64,000 nucleotides of DNA from Paenibacillus ginsengarvi (lineage in GTDB: Bacteria > Bacillota > Bacilli > Paenibacillales > NBRC-103111): the NCBI RefSeq assembly GCF_003626695.1, contig NZ_RBAH01000009.1:124001-188000 (forward strand), in the 5' to 3' direction. This document shows, piece by piece, positions 24,188 to 33,519 of the stretch (within the stretch, counting starts at the first letter, position 1; each line of letters opens with the position of its first letter). Made by a program: the position numbers and the translations under genes. The notes beneath the pieces were generated by a model. That model was given only the letters and a program-made list of their open reading frames with translations, was not told the DNA's origin and did not search any database.

Positions 24188-24619
24188 TTACCTGGATTGG
24201 GTTGAAGCTGCGGACGCGTTGAACAGCTGTCTTGAGCAATATTCGATGATGGCGCTTCTCGGTACGATGCCGATAAACTGATCGCGATCGTCGATGACCG
24301 GCACGAAGTTTTGCACGGTTGCTTTCGAGATCAGGTCGGTCATGTTGGCATCGATGTAAACCGGCTTGTTCTGCATCCGCATCGGTACGGCGGATAGATG
24401 ATGGCGATGGGCGTTCTCGAACGTAACGTCCGTGCTGTTTTTGAAAAACCAGAGCAGATCGCCTTCCGTAATCGTGCCGATGTAATGTCCTTCCTCAGAC
24501 AGCACTGGAACGGCCGTGTAGCGGTGAAACTCCATACGCTCCAGCGCCTGGCGAAGCGTAGACTGCGAAGTCAGGCATACGACTTCGTGTTTAGGTATAA
24601 GAAAGAATGCAATATTCAT
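24188..24619 (-). CDS. CBS-domain pair protein
   Basis: Stand-alone pair of CBS domains, 143 residues: the first around residues 7-60 (LRQALERMEFHRYTAVPVLSEEGHYIGTITEGDLL without break in the protein) and the second around 80-130 (PVYIDANMTDLIS, FVPVIDDRDQFIGIVPRSAIIEY). Such modules bind adenine nucleotides; some Firmicute versions (CbpB/YkuL) bind c-di-AMP, which cannot be told here. Divergent from the SASP gene, with a 154-base gap. No catalytic domain is attached. Confidence 0.88.
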   Translation of the reverse strand: MNIAFFLIPKHEVVCLTSQSTLRQALERMEFHRYTAVPVLSEEGHYIGTITEGDLLWFFKNSTDVTFENAHRHHLSAVPMRMQNKPVYIDANMTDLISKATVQNFVPVIDDRDQFIGIVPRSAIIEYCSRQLFNASAASTQSR

Positions 24620-24773
24620 CAGGGTTCCCCTTACTTCTGTTATGATCTCCTTATCTATTATACAGGGAAAAAGGCGTTATGCCGAGCAGAAGCAATTGGA
24701 TGAGCGCATATTTTCATCTATCTTCGTATATGCCGAACGCGATCTGGACACCTTACTGATGAGGTGATTCGAT

Positions 24774-25067
24774 ATGGCTAGAAGACGAAGCCGCCATTCG
24801 CCCGTCGTTCCCGGAGCCGGCCGAAGTCTCGATTCGTTCAAGGCTAAGGTGATGGAGCAGGAAGGTTATGCCGTCAGTCCGGCGGAGCCGAATCAGGTGA
24901 AGTTCGAAGTCGCGCGATCGCTCGGCATTCCTCTATCGCCGGGGAATAACGGCCAGCTCACGACCGAGAACGCCGGCAAAATCGGCGGACAAATCGGCGG
25001 GGCGATGGTGCGCGAAATGATCCGTATGGCTCAGCAGCAGCTGGTGGATAAACAAAACCGAATCTGA
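24774..25067 (+). CDS. Alpha/beta-type small acid-soluble spore protein
   Basis: DNA-coating protein of dormant spores. The 97-residue product carries the family core: VKFEVARSLGIPLSPGNNGQ then GKIGGQIGGAMVREMIRMAQ. The GPR protease cleavage site in this family falls within FEVARSLG (after Glu). The N-terminus is longer and more basic than the usual 60-70-residue SASPs (MARRRSRHSPVVPGAGRSLD), an unusual extension. GAGGTG precedes the ATG. A forespore sigma-G promoter is expected by analogy; I could not place one convincingly. The gene shows directly that the organism is a spore former. Confidence 0.92.
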   Translation: MARRRSRHSPVVPGAGRSLDSFKAKVMEQEGYAVSPAEPNQVKFEVARSLGIPLSPGNNGQLTTENAGKIGGQIGGAMVREMIRMAQQQLVDKQNRI

Positions 25068-25083
25068 AATGTAAAGTCCGATA

Positions 25084-25123
25084 CGCCCGAGGTTGCTTCA
25101 GAAGCTGCCGCAGGGCGATTTTT
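25084..25123 (+). terminator. Terminator after the SASP gene
   Basis: CGCCC and GGGCG enclose a further imperfect stem (GGTTGCTTC with GAAGCTGCC), followed by ATTTTTG. Confidence 0.65.
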
Positions 25124-25266
25124 GTATGCGGACATGCCTCTATTCCTCTCGCAAATGTCCAATCCGGTGTCGGAATTGGCATACGGGCCGCCTTCGATTG
25201 CTCTACACTGTATGTAAAAGCCGCATCCGGTTCAGGAAACGGCGATTACGACAGGAGTGAACCAAC

Positions 25267-26478
25267 ATGGAAAAACTGGCGATTGACGGAGGAAGCAAGG
25301 GGCTTAGATCTCCTTTGGCACAGTGGCCGATCTACGGCGAGCTTGAAATGGAGCTATTGAAGGAAGTGCTCGAATCGGGCAAATGGGGAGGCGCCGGAGG
25401 CGGAGGGAAGCCCGGATACGAACCGAAGCTCCCGCTAATGGAGCGCAAATTCGCCGAGCTGCATGGCGCCGCGCACGCCGTCAGCGTTGTCAACGGTACG
25501 GTAGGGATCACAGTAGCCTTACAGGCAGCAGGATTAAAGCCGGGCGATGAGGTCATCGTGCCGCCGTATACGTTCATAGCAACCGCCTCTGCGGCGCTCG
25601 CTTACGGAATTATTCCGGTATTCGCCGATATTGAGGAAGATACGCTTCTGATCGATCCGGAAAAGGTCGTTCAGCGCATCACGCCGAAAACGAAAGCGAT
25701 CATTGCCGTTCATTTGGCGGGCGCGCCGGCCAATATGACACGGTTGAAACAAATAGCGGCCGAGCACGGGCTGAAGCTGATCGAGGATGCCGCCCAGGCG
25801 GTCGGAGCTTCCTGGGAAGGACAAGGCGTAGGGTCGATCGGAGACCTCGGCACATTCAGCCTGCAATCGAGCAAAAACTTGAACGCCGGCGAGGGCGGCA
25901 TCATTACGACGAATAACCGGGACTATTGGGAGAACGCGTGGTCCATCTGCAACGTCGGCCGTATTCCTTCGGGCGGCTGGTATCAGCACGAGCGGTTCGG
26001 CCAAAACTACCGGATGACCGAGTTTCAGGCAGCCATCGTCCTGGCTCAAATGACCCGGCTCGAGGAGCAGATGACGCGGCGGGAGCGCGGCGCAAAATTG
26101 CTGGATGAGCTGCTGGCCGAAGTTTCCGGTGTCAAGCTTCTGCATAACGATGCGAGAATTACGCGTCACGCTTACCATTTGTACATGTTCAAGCTGGATA
26201 AGAAATTAGCCGGCAAGGCGACCAAAGCCGATTTTATCCGCAAAGTTAACGCCGAGGGCGTTCCGCTCTCCGCCGGTTATGTCCCGCTGAACCGCAACGT
26301 CTCCATTCTAGAGACGACCAAGATGTGGACCGGGGAGGACCGTACGTACGAATGCCCTGTTTGCGAGACGATGTGCGAGAACGAAGCGGTGTGGCTGACC
26401 CAGAACGTGCTGCTCTCGGACGAGCAGGCGATCCGCGAGGTTGCCGAGGCGATTCGCAAAGTTGCGGCTTCTTATTAA
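25267..26478 (+). CDS. DegT/DnrJ/EryC1/StrS family aminotransferase
   Basis: PLP enzyme of 403 residues, standard length for sugar aminotransferases. It has VVNGTVGITVALQAAGLKPG and VIVPPYTFIATASAAL (cofactor entry), LIEDAAQAVGASWEGQ (Asp to pyridine N), and the aldimine lysine in FSLQSSKNLNAGEGGIITTN near residue 205. An insertion around residues 40-55 is glycine-rich (GKWGGAGGGGKPGYEPK). GACAGGAGTG is upstream of the start. Single gene between terminators, with no glycosyltransferase or dehydratase adjacent. A dehydratase-type or amino-cyclitol role is equally possible. Confidence 0.9.
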   Translation: MEKLAIDGGSKGLRSPLAQWPIYGELEMELLKEVLESGKWGGAGGGGKPGYEPKLPLMERKFAELHGAAHAVSVVNGTVGITVALQAAGLKPGDEVIVPPYTFIATASAALAYGIIPVFADIEEDTLLIDPEKVVQRITPKTKAIIAVHLAGAPANMTRLKQIAAEHGLKLIEDAAQAVGASWEGQGVGSIGDLGTFSLQSSKNLNAGEGGIITTNNRDYWENAWSICNVGRIPSGGWYQHERFGQNYRMTEFQAAIVLAQMTRLEEQMTRRERGAKLLDELLAEVSGVKLLHNDARITRHAYHLYMFKLDKKLAGKATKADFIRKVNAEGVPLSAGYVPLNRNVSILETTKMWTGEDRTYECPVCETMCENEAVWLTQNVLLSDEQAIREVAEAIRKVAASY

Positions 26479-26492
26479 GCCTGCCATCGCCC

Positions 26493-26535
26493 AAACCAGT
26501 CCTTTTCTCTAATCCGGAGGGGGGACTGGTTTTTG
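26493..26535 (+). terminator. Terminator after the second DegT-family gene
   Basis: AACCAGTCC and GGACTGGTT are perfect nine-base arms with a longer loop, followed by TTTTTG-like sequence. Confidence 0.8.
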
Positions 26536-26644
26536 CTATGCGAAATTAGTACAATGGAACATAGCTTCTATTTTATTAATGGAAACGGAAGCTTTTGCCG
26601 AATGAACAGGTTCGGCGAATTCCAATTGATGAGGAGAGATTCGA

Positions 26645-27520
26645 TTGACATTGTCGAACAAAATCGGTGTAATCGTAGACAGCTTCGGGATCGGCGTTCG
26701 CGAAGGGCTGAAAAAAGCGAAGGAAGTCGGTGCGGAAGGCGTTCAAATCTATGCGGTCAGCGGAGAAATGGACCCGGCGAACTTGTCTCCGGCGGCGCGC
26801 CGCGAATTGAAATCGTATATCGAGTCGCTCGGCCTGGAAATTTCCGCGCTTTGCGGCGATCTGGGCGGTCACGGCTTCCAGGATAAATCCGCGAATGCGG
26901 CCAAGGTGGAGAAATCGAAGCGTATCCTTGATCTCGCCAAAGACTTGGGCACGAACATCGTAACGACCCATATCGGCATCGTTCCGCAGGACCATAACGG
27001 CGAACTGTTCGAAACGATGCAGAAGGCGTGCGAGGAGCTCAGCCAATATGCGAGCAGCATGGACGGATTTTTCGCGATCGAAACCGGTCCGGAAACGTCG
27101 GCTCATCTGAAAAGCTTCCTCGACACGTTGTCCAGCAAAGGCGTGTCCGTTAACTTCGACCCGGCCAACATGGTCATGGTTACCGGAGACGATCCGGTGC
27201 AAGGCGTATATACGCTGAAGGACTATATCGTGCATACACACGTGAAGGACGGCATCCGCTTCAAAGAAGTCGATCCGCGCGAAATTTACGGCGCGCTCGG
27301 GTACGAGCCGATGGATCACGGCAAAATCGCCGAGATGGTGCGCTCCGGCGAAATTTTCAAGGAAGTTCCGCTCGGCGAAGGCAAAGTGGACTTCGACGCC
27401 TACTTCAAGGCGCTTGTCGATATCGGCTACAAAGGCTATTTGACGATCGAGCGCGAAGTCGGCGATCAGCCTGAGGTCGATATCCGCAAAGCGGTCGAGT
27501 TTATTAAACGTTATAAATAA
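26645..27520 (+). CDS. Sugar phosphate isomerase/epimerase family protein (TIM barrel)
   Basis: Xylose-isomerase-like barrel of 291 residues, paralogous in fold to the gene at 6074. TTG start with GAGGAGAG upstream. Motifs: NKIGVIVDSFGIGVREGLKK at the first strand, SALCGDLGGHGF, VTTHIGIVP, FFAIETGPETS (metal Glu), SVNFDPANMVMVTGDDP (Asp), VHTHVKDGIRFKE (His) and YLTIEREVGDQPEVD (terminal Glu). Members act on sugars or inositol-derived ketones. It is monocistronic; a hairpin in its leader (TGCCGAA then TTCGGCG, 26600-26625) may bind a regulator. Confidence 0.88.
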   Translation: MTLSNKIGVIVDSFGIGVREGLKKAKEVGAEGVQIYAVSGEMDPANLSPAARRELKSYIESLGLEISALCGDLGGHGFQDKSANAAKVEKSKRILDLAKDLGTNIVTTHIGIVPQDHNGELFETMQKACEELSQYASSMDGFFAIETGPETSAHLKSFLDTLSSKGVSVNFDPANMVMVTGDDPVQGVYTLKDYIVHTHVKDGIRFKEVDPREIYGALGYEPMDHGKIAEMVRSGEIFKEVPLGEGKVDFDAYFKALVDIGYKGYLTIEREVGDQPEVDIRKAVEFIKRYK

Positions 27521-27676
27521 TCGCTTCCTACAAGTGAGGGTTGCTTCCGGATATCCGGCTGGCAGCCCTTCCCTTTCGTCATGCCGGTTTTTAGCATCCG
27601 GACTAGCCGCGGCAGGAGTATGGCGGGGGCGCGTCGAACAGTTGTAAGCAGAAGCAGAAAGGATGACAAAGAGCCG

Positions 27677-27985
27677 ATGGGAAATGTATATCACACCTTT
27701 GACCACCGTTATGAGCTGTATGTAGAAGAAGCGTCGAACCGGCGGTATCATGTCGTTATTAACCTCTATTCGGAGCGCCAGCCCGTCGTCCTGCACGCCT
27801 ATTCCGGCAAGGAGGAGGCGATAGCCGCAGCCCAGACGTTTCCGAAGCTATACCGGATCGCCGAGCAGAAAGGCTTTATCCTGGACGGTCAATCTTTCGA
27901 GCATCCGGACGGGAGGTCGGTGCACGTCTCGTTCGCGATGGAACCGGGGACGACGCCCGATCAATTCATGAAGGTGCTCCTCTAA
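27677..27985 (+). CDS. Uncharacterised protein (102 aa)
   Basis: Small soluble protein beginning MGNVYHTFDHRYELYVEEAS, with a mixed alpha/beta pattern (RRYHVVINLYSERQPVVLHA, SFEHPDGRSVHVSFAMEP). No family recognised. ATG at 27677 is the best start, as upstream in-frame sequence is low-complexity and basic; AAAGGATG lies 11 bases before. It ends two bases before the convergent AarF-kinase stop codon, so the two messages overlap in their 3' regions. Confidence 0.55.
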   Translation: MGNVYHTFDHRYELYVEEASNRRYHVVINLYSERQPVVLHAYSGKEEAIAAAQTFPKLYRIAEQKGFILDGQSFEHPDGRSVHVSFAMEPGTTPDQFMKVLL

Positions 27986-27987
27986 AG

Positions 27988-29658
27988 TCAAAATCGTCCT
28001 GACTTGAAGATAGCGTGAATAAGCCAGACAAACAAAAAAATCGCGATGAAAAAGCCGATTTCCAGCGCCGGGATGTGCCACACTAAGCTGGCCTGCCGGT
28101 TCAGCGACGAGCCGATGATGAGCCCGCTCATGATGATGCTGAACGAAAGCAGGACGATGCTGAACGAGATGCGGTTGATGATCCGGTCGAGCTTCTGAAA
28201 CAGCTTGTCGAGATCCGGGATTGCGAACTCGATCCGGCTTTTTTTAAGCGTGTTGATGACATCCTTCACATGCTTCGGGGCGTGCAGCAGCAGCTCGGCG
28301 AATTCGGCCAGCTCCTCCTTGAAGCTCTCCGCAATTTTTCCCGGCCGGTACTGCTCCAGCAGCAGTTTACTGCCGAACGGCTCGGCAATCCGCATCATGT
28401 TGATCTGCGGGTCTAATTGCTTAACGAGCCCTTCCACGGTCATGAGCGATTTGCCTACCAGGATGAAATCGGTCGGAATCCGGATGCGGTGCCGGTAAGC
28501 GACGCCCAGCAGATCCGTAACCGCCTCCCCGAGACTGATCGCGCTAAGCGGAACCTGCACGTATTTGTCGCGCAGCCTGTCGATATCGCGCCTCAGCTGA
28601 GCGAGGTCGACTTCTTCGGTTGCGAGCCGCATCCGGAGGACCGCATCCACGATTCCGTTCGTACTCTGCCGCATAAGCGCAATAATAAGCTTGGCGAAAT
28701 GCCGCTTCATCTCCGGGTCCAGCCGGCCCACCATGCCGAAATCGAGAAAAGCGAGCGTATGATCGGGCAGCACGAGCAGATTGCCGGGATGCGGATCGGC
28801 GTGGAAAAAGCCGTCGATAAAAATTTGCTTCAGCATAGCCTGCACCAGCGTTTCTGCGATCCGTTTCGGATCGTACCCCATTGCGGCGAGCTGGTCGGGC
28901 CGGTTCAGCTTGATGCCGTCCATATATTCCGTTGTGAGCAGTATTTTGGAGCAGTAGTCGGTATACACCCGGGGAATCCGCACCGAGCCATCACGCGCGG
29001 ACTGTCTGTACAGCGTTTCCGTATTCCGCGCTTCGATAGAGTAGTCAAGCTCCTCCGTTAGCGATTGACCGACATTATCCATAATCGCGCGAATTTGAAA
29101 CCGTTTCGCCCACTCGAAGCGAGCTTCGGCGAGGACGGACAAATTTTGCAGGATCGAGAGATCGGTCCGGATCGTATCGGATATGGCGGGACGCTGCACT
29201 TTGACCGCCACACGTTCCCCGGTCTGCAGCACAGCTAGATGAACTTGCCCGATCGAGGCGGCGGCTACGGGAACAGGGTCGAACGATTCGAACTCTTGCT
29301 CCAGCCCGAGCCCCAGCTCCGACTCGACAATCTGCCTGACTTCCTCGAAGGAAAAAGGCGATACGTCGTCCTGAAGCTTCTCCAGCTCCCGCATGATCGG
29401 CTGGGGAATTAGGTCGGACCGCGTACTGGCGAGTTGTCCCAGCTTAATGAAGGTTGGCCCCAATTCTTCGATGACGCCGCGTATTCGTTCGCCGAGCGTC
29501 TTTTTGTCGGTTCTGGGAGCGGTCAAGCCGAGCCGGGCCGGGATGGACAGCAGATGAAAAATGTCCAGTTCCTCGACGACGAAGCCGAACCCGTGGCGCG
29601 TCAGGGCGACGGCAATGTCTCTGTACCGATTGATATGGCGTATCCGCCGTCCGATCAT
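27988..29658 (-). CDS. ABC1/AarF/UbiB family kinase-like protein
   Basis: Atypical kinase-like ATPase of 556 residues. The family signature is the N-terminal KxGQ: LGPTFIKLGQLASTRSDLIP (residues 66-85). The catalytic Lys lies in ERVAVKVQRP and the metal-binding region is FFHADPHPGNLLVLPDHTLA with LDFGMVGRL (DFG-like). Two C-terminal membrane segments (about 500-550) anchor it. In quinone-making bacteria UbiB supports ubiquinone or menaquinone synthesis; the exact role in Firmicutes is not settled. AAGGGAGTG precedes the ATG. It directly follows a phasin-like gene 34 bases upstream, a frequent pairing. Confidence 0.9.
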   Translation of the reverse strand: MIGRRIRHINRYRDIAVALTRHGFGFVVEELDIFHLLSIPARLGLTAPRTDKKTLGERIRGVIEELGPTFIKLGQLASTRSDLIPQPIMRELEKLQDDVSPFSFEEVRQIVESELGLGLEQEFESFDPVPVAAASIGQVHLAVLQTGERVAVKVQRPAISDTIRTDLSILQNLSVLAEARFEWAKRFQIRAIMDNVGQSLTEELDYSIEARNTETLYRQSARDGSVRIPRVYTDYCSKILLTTEYMDGIKLNRPDQLAAMGYDPKRIAETLVQAMLKQIFIDGFFHADPHPGNLLVLPDHTLAFLDFGMVGRLDPEMKRHFAKLIIALMRQSTNGIVDAVLRMRLATEEVDLAQLRRDIDRLRDKYVQVPLSAISLGEAVTDLLGVAYRHRIRIPTDFILVGKSLMTVEGLVKQLDPQINMMRIAEPFGSKLLLEQYRPGKIAESFKEELAEFAELLLHAPKHVKDVINTLKKSRIEFAIPDLDKLFQKLDRIINRISFSIVLLSFSIIMSGLIIGSSLNRQASLVWHIPALEIGFFIAIFLFVWLIHAIFKSGRF

Positions 29659-29692
29659 GCGGGTGACACTCCCTTCCAGACATAAGCACGGA

Positions 29693-29992
29693 CTACGATG
29701 ATGGCGTCTCCAGCTTGGCCAGACGCTGCTCGAGCCGTTCGATATCCTGCCGCGTCGCGACGTTCATCTCGGCAAGCAGCTTGTTCATAGAGTCGCGCAT
29801 CATCCGCTTCATCTCGGACTCACCCTCCTCGCCTTTTTCGATCAGCTTCGCGACAAGCTCCTTCGATTCCGACGGAGCGACCTCTCCTTTTTTAACCAGC
29901 TCTTCGACGAGACTCTCGATTTTTTCTTTACTGGCAACGGTGATGCCGACGCCTAAGTAGAGCGCTTTTTTGATCAACTCGTTCACGGTCAT
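29693..29992 (-). CDS. Phasin-like coiled-coil protein
   Basis: A 99-residue helical protein, MTVNELIKKALYLGVGITVA then a long charged coiled coil with EELVKKGEVAPSESKELVAK and ending RLEQRLAKLETPSS. It resembles the phasin-superfamily and polyhydroxyalkanoate-granule-type small proteins commonly encoded next to AarF kinases. No PHA genes are seen in the window, so a granule role is not supported. AAGGAGA is one base from the ATG; a GTG two codons on (29986) is better spaced and may be the real start. Same operon as the AarF-like gene. Confidence 0.75.
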   Translation of the reverse strand: MTVNELIKKALYLGVGITVASKEKIESLVEELVKKGEVAPSESKELVAKLIEKGEEGESEMKRMMRDSMNKLLAEMNVATRQDIERLEQRLAKLETPSS

Positions 29993-30155
29993 TCTCCTTA
30001 CTTCTCAGAATTGATGCTATTCTAGTTCCAGTTTGCCCAACATGTTTCTTCATTATGTTGGAAGCAGGCCGGTTGATGGAGAAGATGCCGTTCGGTATAC
30101 TGGATTCGATTGCGTATATGAACTGGATTGCGATGCAGATGTGGGGGAACAGGCG

Positions 30156-32687
30156 TTGACTGTCATGCCGATCGATTCCGTATTGCCGGAATTGAAACAA
30201 AATCTTAATGAGCGCGGGTGCGCCGTACTCGTAGCCAAGCCGGGCGCCGGGAAAACGACGCGCGTGCCGCTTTCTTTGCTGGATTTGCCCGGACTTGCCG
30301 GGAAAAAAATTGTGATGCTTGAGCCGAGAAGACTTGCCGCGCGTTCGGCGGCCGCCTACATGGCCGCTTCGCTCGGAGAAACGGTAGGTCAAACAGTAGG
30401 ATATCGCGTCAGAATGGATACGCGCGTAGGACCTGGGACACGGATCGAAGTCGTGACCGAAGGAATTTTAACCCGAATGCTTCAATCGGATCCGGCGCTG
30501 GAGGAGATCGGGCTTGTTATTTTCGACGAGTTCCACGAGCGGAGCCTTCATGCCGATGTCGGATTGGCGTTATGCCTGCAATCGCGAGAGCTGCTGCGCG
30601 AAGATCTGCATGTGCTCGTCATGTCCGCGACCTTGGATGCGGCGCCGGTAGCGGCGCTGCTTGGCGATGCTCCTATGATCGAGTGCGAAGGCCGCATGTA
30701 TCCGGTGGAAACCCGTTACTTGCCGCGTAAGCCGGAAGGAAGACTAGAGGAGCTGGTGGCGAGGGCGATCGTACGGGCCACCGCAGAGGAAGAAGGGGAC
30801 GCGCTCGTTTTTTTGCCAGGCACGGGAGAAATACGGCGGACCCAAGCGGCATTGTCCACGATGAAGCTGCCGGAGCACGTACAGGTGCTGCCTCTTCACG
30901 GCAGTTTGCCCCAGGATGCCCAGGATCGGGCTATTGCCCCGGCGAGACCCGGCACACGCAAAGTTGTACTGTCCACTTCGATTGCGGAGACAAGCCTGAC
31001 GATCGAAGGCACACGAATCGTCATCGACAGCGGCTGGATGCGGATACCCCGCTTTTCGCCGCAAACCGGCATGAGCCGCCTTGAGACGGTGAGAGTGTCG
31101 GTCGCATCGGCCGATCAGCGTCGAGGCAGGGCCGGAAGGCTTGGACCCGGCGTCTGTTACCGCTTGTGGACGGAGCAGGAGCAGGCGTATTTCGTCAAAC
31201 ACGGAGTGCCGGAAATCCGCGAGGCCGATCTTGCGCCGCTGGCGCTGGAGCTGGCCGCCTGGGGGACCCCTGAGCCGGAGCAGCTGCGGTGGCTCGACGT
31301 TCCGCCGGCGGGAGCCTATACACAGGCTAGGGAGCTGCTTGCGATGTTCGGCGCGATCGATGGCAAAGAGGCCATCACCGCCCACGGCCGCGATATGGCG
31401 GCTAGCGGCCTGACACCGCGTCTTGCCCATATGGTGCTTAACGCCAAACGTCTCGGAATGGGAGAAACGGCCATCTTCTTGGCCGCTTTGTTAAACGAGA
31501 GGGATGTGTTCCGCGGCGACGGACCCGGGCCGGCCTCGGCCGATCTGCGCCCGAGAATGGAGCTGCTCCTTGCACACCGCGGCGGCGATAGCGGCGGAAT
31601 GAACGGCGCGGCCGGGCTGCGTGCGGATGCGTCCGCGCTCCGGCGTATCGTTGCGGAGGCCGCCTCCTGGCGGCGAATGTTCCGCATCGAGGGCGGAAGC
31701 GGCGAGGTCGATAGCGCTTCGTGCGGCCTGCTGCTCGCCCTGGCGTTCCCGGACCGGATCGCCCAGAGCAGGGGAGACGGTCGTTATTTGCTCAGCGGGG
31801 GACGGGGCGCCGCGCTTGCTTCCGTGCAGACGATCTCGGCATCGCCTTATTTGGTTGCGGCTGAACTGGACGATGCCGGGACGGATAGCCGCATTCTGCT
31901 CGCAGCTCCAGTCGGCATCAAGGAGCTGGAAGCGGCCGTGCCGGGGCTTTTCACGCAGCAATCGGCCGTGGCATGGGACAGCTCGGTTCAGGCGGTCCGT
32001 GCGCGTTTCAGGAAAAAGCTGGGGGCTATTACCGTAAGCGACATTCCCGATCCGAAGCCGGACGAGGAGCTGACGGCGCAGGCGCTGCTTGAAGGCATCC
32101 GGACGGAGGGAATTCGGATACTGCCTTGGACCGGAGCGGCCGGCAAGCTCCGCGAACGCATCCTGTTCATGCGGAGGCATGAGCCGAATGCCGAGCCGAA
32201 GTGGCCGGATTTGTCCGAAGACGCGTTCGCTTCCGATCTGGAAAGCTGGCTTGCCCCGTATATCCGCGGCATGAGAAGCCGCAGCGATCTGGAGAAGTTG
32301 AATTTGGCGAATGTGCTTGAAGCCTCGCTTAGCTACGCGCAGCGCAGGCGCCTGGAGGAAGAGGCGCCGACGCATGTTGTCGTGCCTAGCGGCTCGCGTA
32401 TTCCGGTCGAGTATGACGATCCGTCGGCGCCGATCCTTTCCGTAAGACTTCAGGAGCTTTTCGGCATGACGAGCACGCCGGTTATAGGCGGAGGCCGGGT
32501 TCCTTTAACGATGCATTTGCTGTCGCCTGCCAGACGGCCGGTACAAGTGACGCGCGATTTGGCGAGCTTTTGGCGGAACGCGTATTTCGAAGTGAAGAAG
32601 GATTTGAAAGGCCGTTATCCCAAGCACTACTGGCCGGACGATCCGATGACGGCGATTCCGACCAATCGCGTCAAGCCTAGAACTTAA
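30156..32687 (+). CDS. hrpB: ATP-dependent RNA helicase HrpB
   Basis: DEAH-box helicase of 843 residues. TTG at 30156 is preferred because GTGGGGGAA is eight bases upstream and the protein then opens with the family's MTVMPIDSVLPEL-like start; 41 upstream codons are unlike HrpB. Motifs: Walker A AKPGAGKTTRVP (about 27-38), DEFHERS (DExH box, about 127-133), MSATLD, TSIAETSLTIEGTRIVIDSG and QRRGRAGRLGPG. The C-terminal HrpB domain is present (KLRERILFMRRHEP; WPDLSEDAFASDLESWLAPY). The cellular role of HrpB is poorly defined. It diverges from the phasin/AarF operon. Confidence 0.93.
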   Translation: MTVMPIDSVLPELKQNLNERGCAVLVAKPGAGKTTRVPLSLLDLPGLAGKKIVMLEPRRLAARSAAAYMAASLGETVGQTVGYRVRMDTRVGPGTRIEVVTEGILTRMLQSDPALEEIGLVIFDEFHERSLHADVGLALCLQSRELLREDLHVLVMSATLDAAPVAALLGDAPMIECEGRMYPVETRYLPRKPEGRLEELVARAIVRATAEEEGDALVFLPGTGEIRRTQAALSTMKLPEHVQVLPLHGSLPQDAQDRAIAPARPGTRKVVLSTSIAETSLTIEGTRIVIDSGWMRIPRFSPQTGMSRLETVRVSVASADQRRGRAGRLGPGVCYRLWTEQEQAYFVKHGVPEIREADLAPLALELAAWGTPEPEQLRWLDVPPAGAYTQARELLAMFGAIDGKEAITAHGRDMAASGLTPRLAHMVLNAKRLGMGETAIFLAALLNERDVFRGDGPGPASADLRPRMELLLAHRGGDSGGMNGAAGLRADASALRRIVAEAASWRRMFRIEGGSGEVDSASCGLLLALAFPDRIAQSRGDGRYLLSGGRGAALASVQTISASPYLVAAELDDAGTDSRILLAAPVGIKELEAAVPGLFTQQSAVAWDSSVQAVRARFRKKLGAITVSDIPDPKPDEELTAQALLEGIRTEGIRILPWTGAAGKLRERILFMRRHEPNAEPKWPDLSEDAFASDLESWLAPYIRGMRSRSDLEKLNLANVLEASLSYAQRRRLEEEAPTHVVVPSGSRIPVEYDDPSAPILSVRLQELFGMTSTPVIGGGRVPLTMHLLSPARRPVQVTRDLASFWRNAYFEVKKDLKGRYPKHYWPDDPMTAIPTNRVKPRT

Positions 32688-32709
32688 GTTTCGGTCCTAA
32701 CCGCTGTGG

Positions 32710-33300
32710 TCAGACAGAAACGGCTTGCTTTCTGCTACGCTCGGCGGCAAATCGTTTCCGCAGCGGAGCGTAATGACGCAAGCTGCCCGTGTAAACGAGC
32801 TTTACGTGGGGAGATCGGCTCAGATCGCCGGGCGTAGTAAGCTCCGGGCATTTGCCGCTGAGGGAAACGCCGCCCTTCAGAAACATCGCGGAAACGAACT
32901 GTGAGCAAAAATAAGCGTTGCTGCGGCTGATTTTCGTTCCGAAGGCGACACCGAGCAGTCCGATGCCGTTATATTTGTATTCGTTCTCGCTAAGCTCGAA
33001 TTCCTTGACCGCCTGTACGATGCGCTCGTAAGCCGCGTGCCCGATTTCGCATTCGTAGACGGCGCAGGTCGTGTTGCGCTCCTCGCCCATAAAAAGCGGG
33101 CTGTGCATGTCTTCCTTGACGAAGCCTCCGCGCAGCGGGCTGGACGCTTCCTTTCTGCCGAAGCTGTATACGTCGCGCAGCGTCTCGTCAAACGCCAGAG
33201 AGGCGTGATTGTGCGGATCTTTCGTATACGTCTTGATCAATTTGGTGAGCCAGGTGCCCGTATCGGTCAGAACAATATATAGCTTCTTGTTCCGTTTCAT
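32710..33300 (-). CDS. YiiX-like NlpC/P60-superfamily (permuted papain-like) protein
   Basis: A 196-residue putative cysteine hydrolase of the permuted papain-like YiiX/YebB/LRAT group. Key residues: His in TKDPHNHASLAFDETL (about 29-44) and Cys in SNAYFCSQFVSAMF (about 132-145), in the permuted order His-then-Cys. ATG at 33300 is chosen because AGAGGTG lies nine bases before it. No signal peptide, so it is cytoplasmic. The substrate is unknown; amidase or acyltransferase activity is the family-level expectation. Confidence 0.75.
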   Translation of the reverse strand: MKRNKKLYIVLTDTGTWLTKLIKTYTKDPHNHASLAFDETLRDVYSFGRKEASSPLRGGFVKEDMHSPLFMGEERNTTCAVYECEIGHAAYERIVQAVKEFELSENEYKYNGIGLLGVAFGTKISRSNAYFCSQFVSAMFLKGGVSLSGKCPELTTPGDLSRSPHVKLVYTGSLRHYAPLRKRFAAERSRKQAVSV

Positions 33301-33519
33301 CGTTTTCCACACCTCTGTAAGCTTTGTTGTTTCTATTGTAAAGGAGCTGCGAATGATCCAAAACGGACCAGTGGCGGAATAGGTATCTGGACTCTAGTAG
33401 GGGAAAAATACCGGACCGGCGGGAAAATACGCGGGTCATAACGCAGTGATTCGTGCTATGATAGACAAAGCAGCTCGGCGAGGCCGGCAATAATAAGAAA
33501 AAGCTTGGCGGTGATCGAG

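Noticed and set aside
26576..27796. 406-codon minus-strand frame opposite the second TIM-barrel gene
   Set aside because: Antisense artefact; the plus frame carries all barrel metal ligands.
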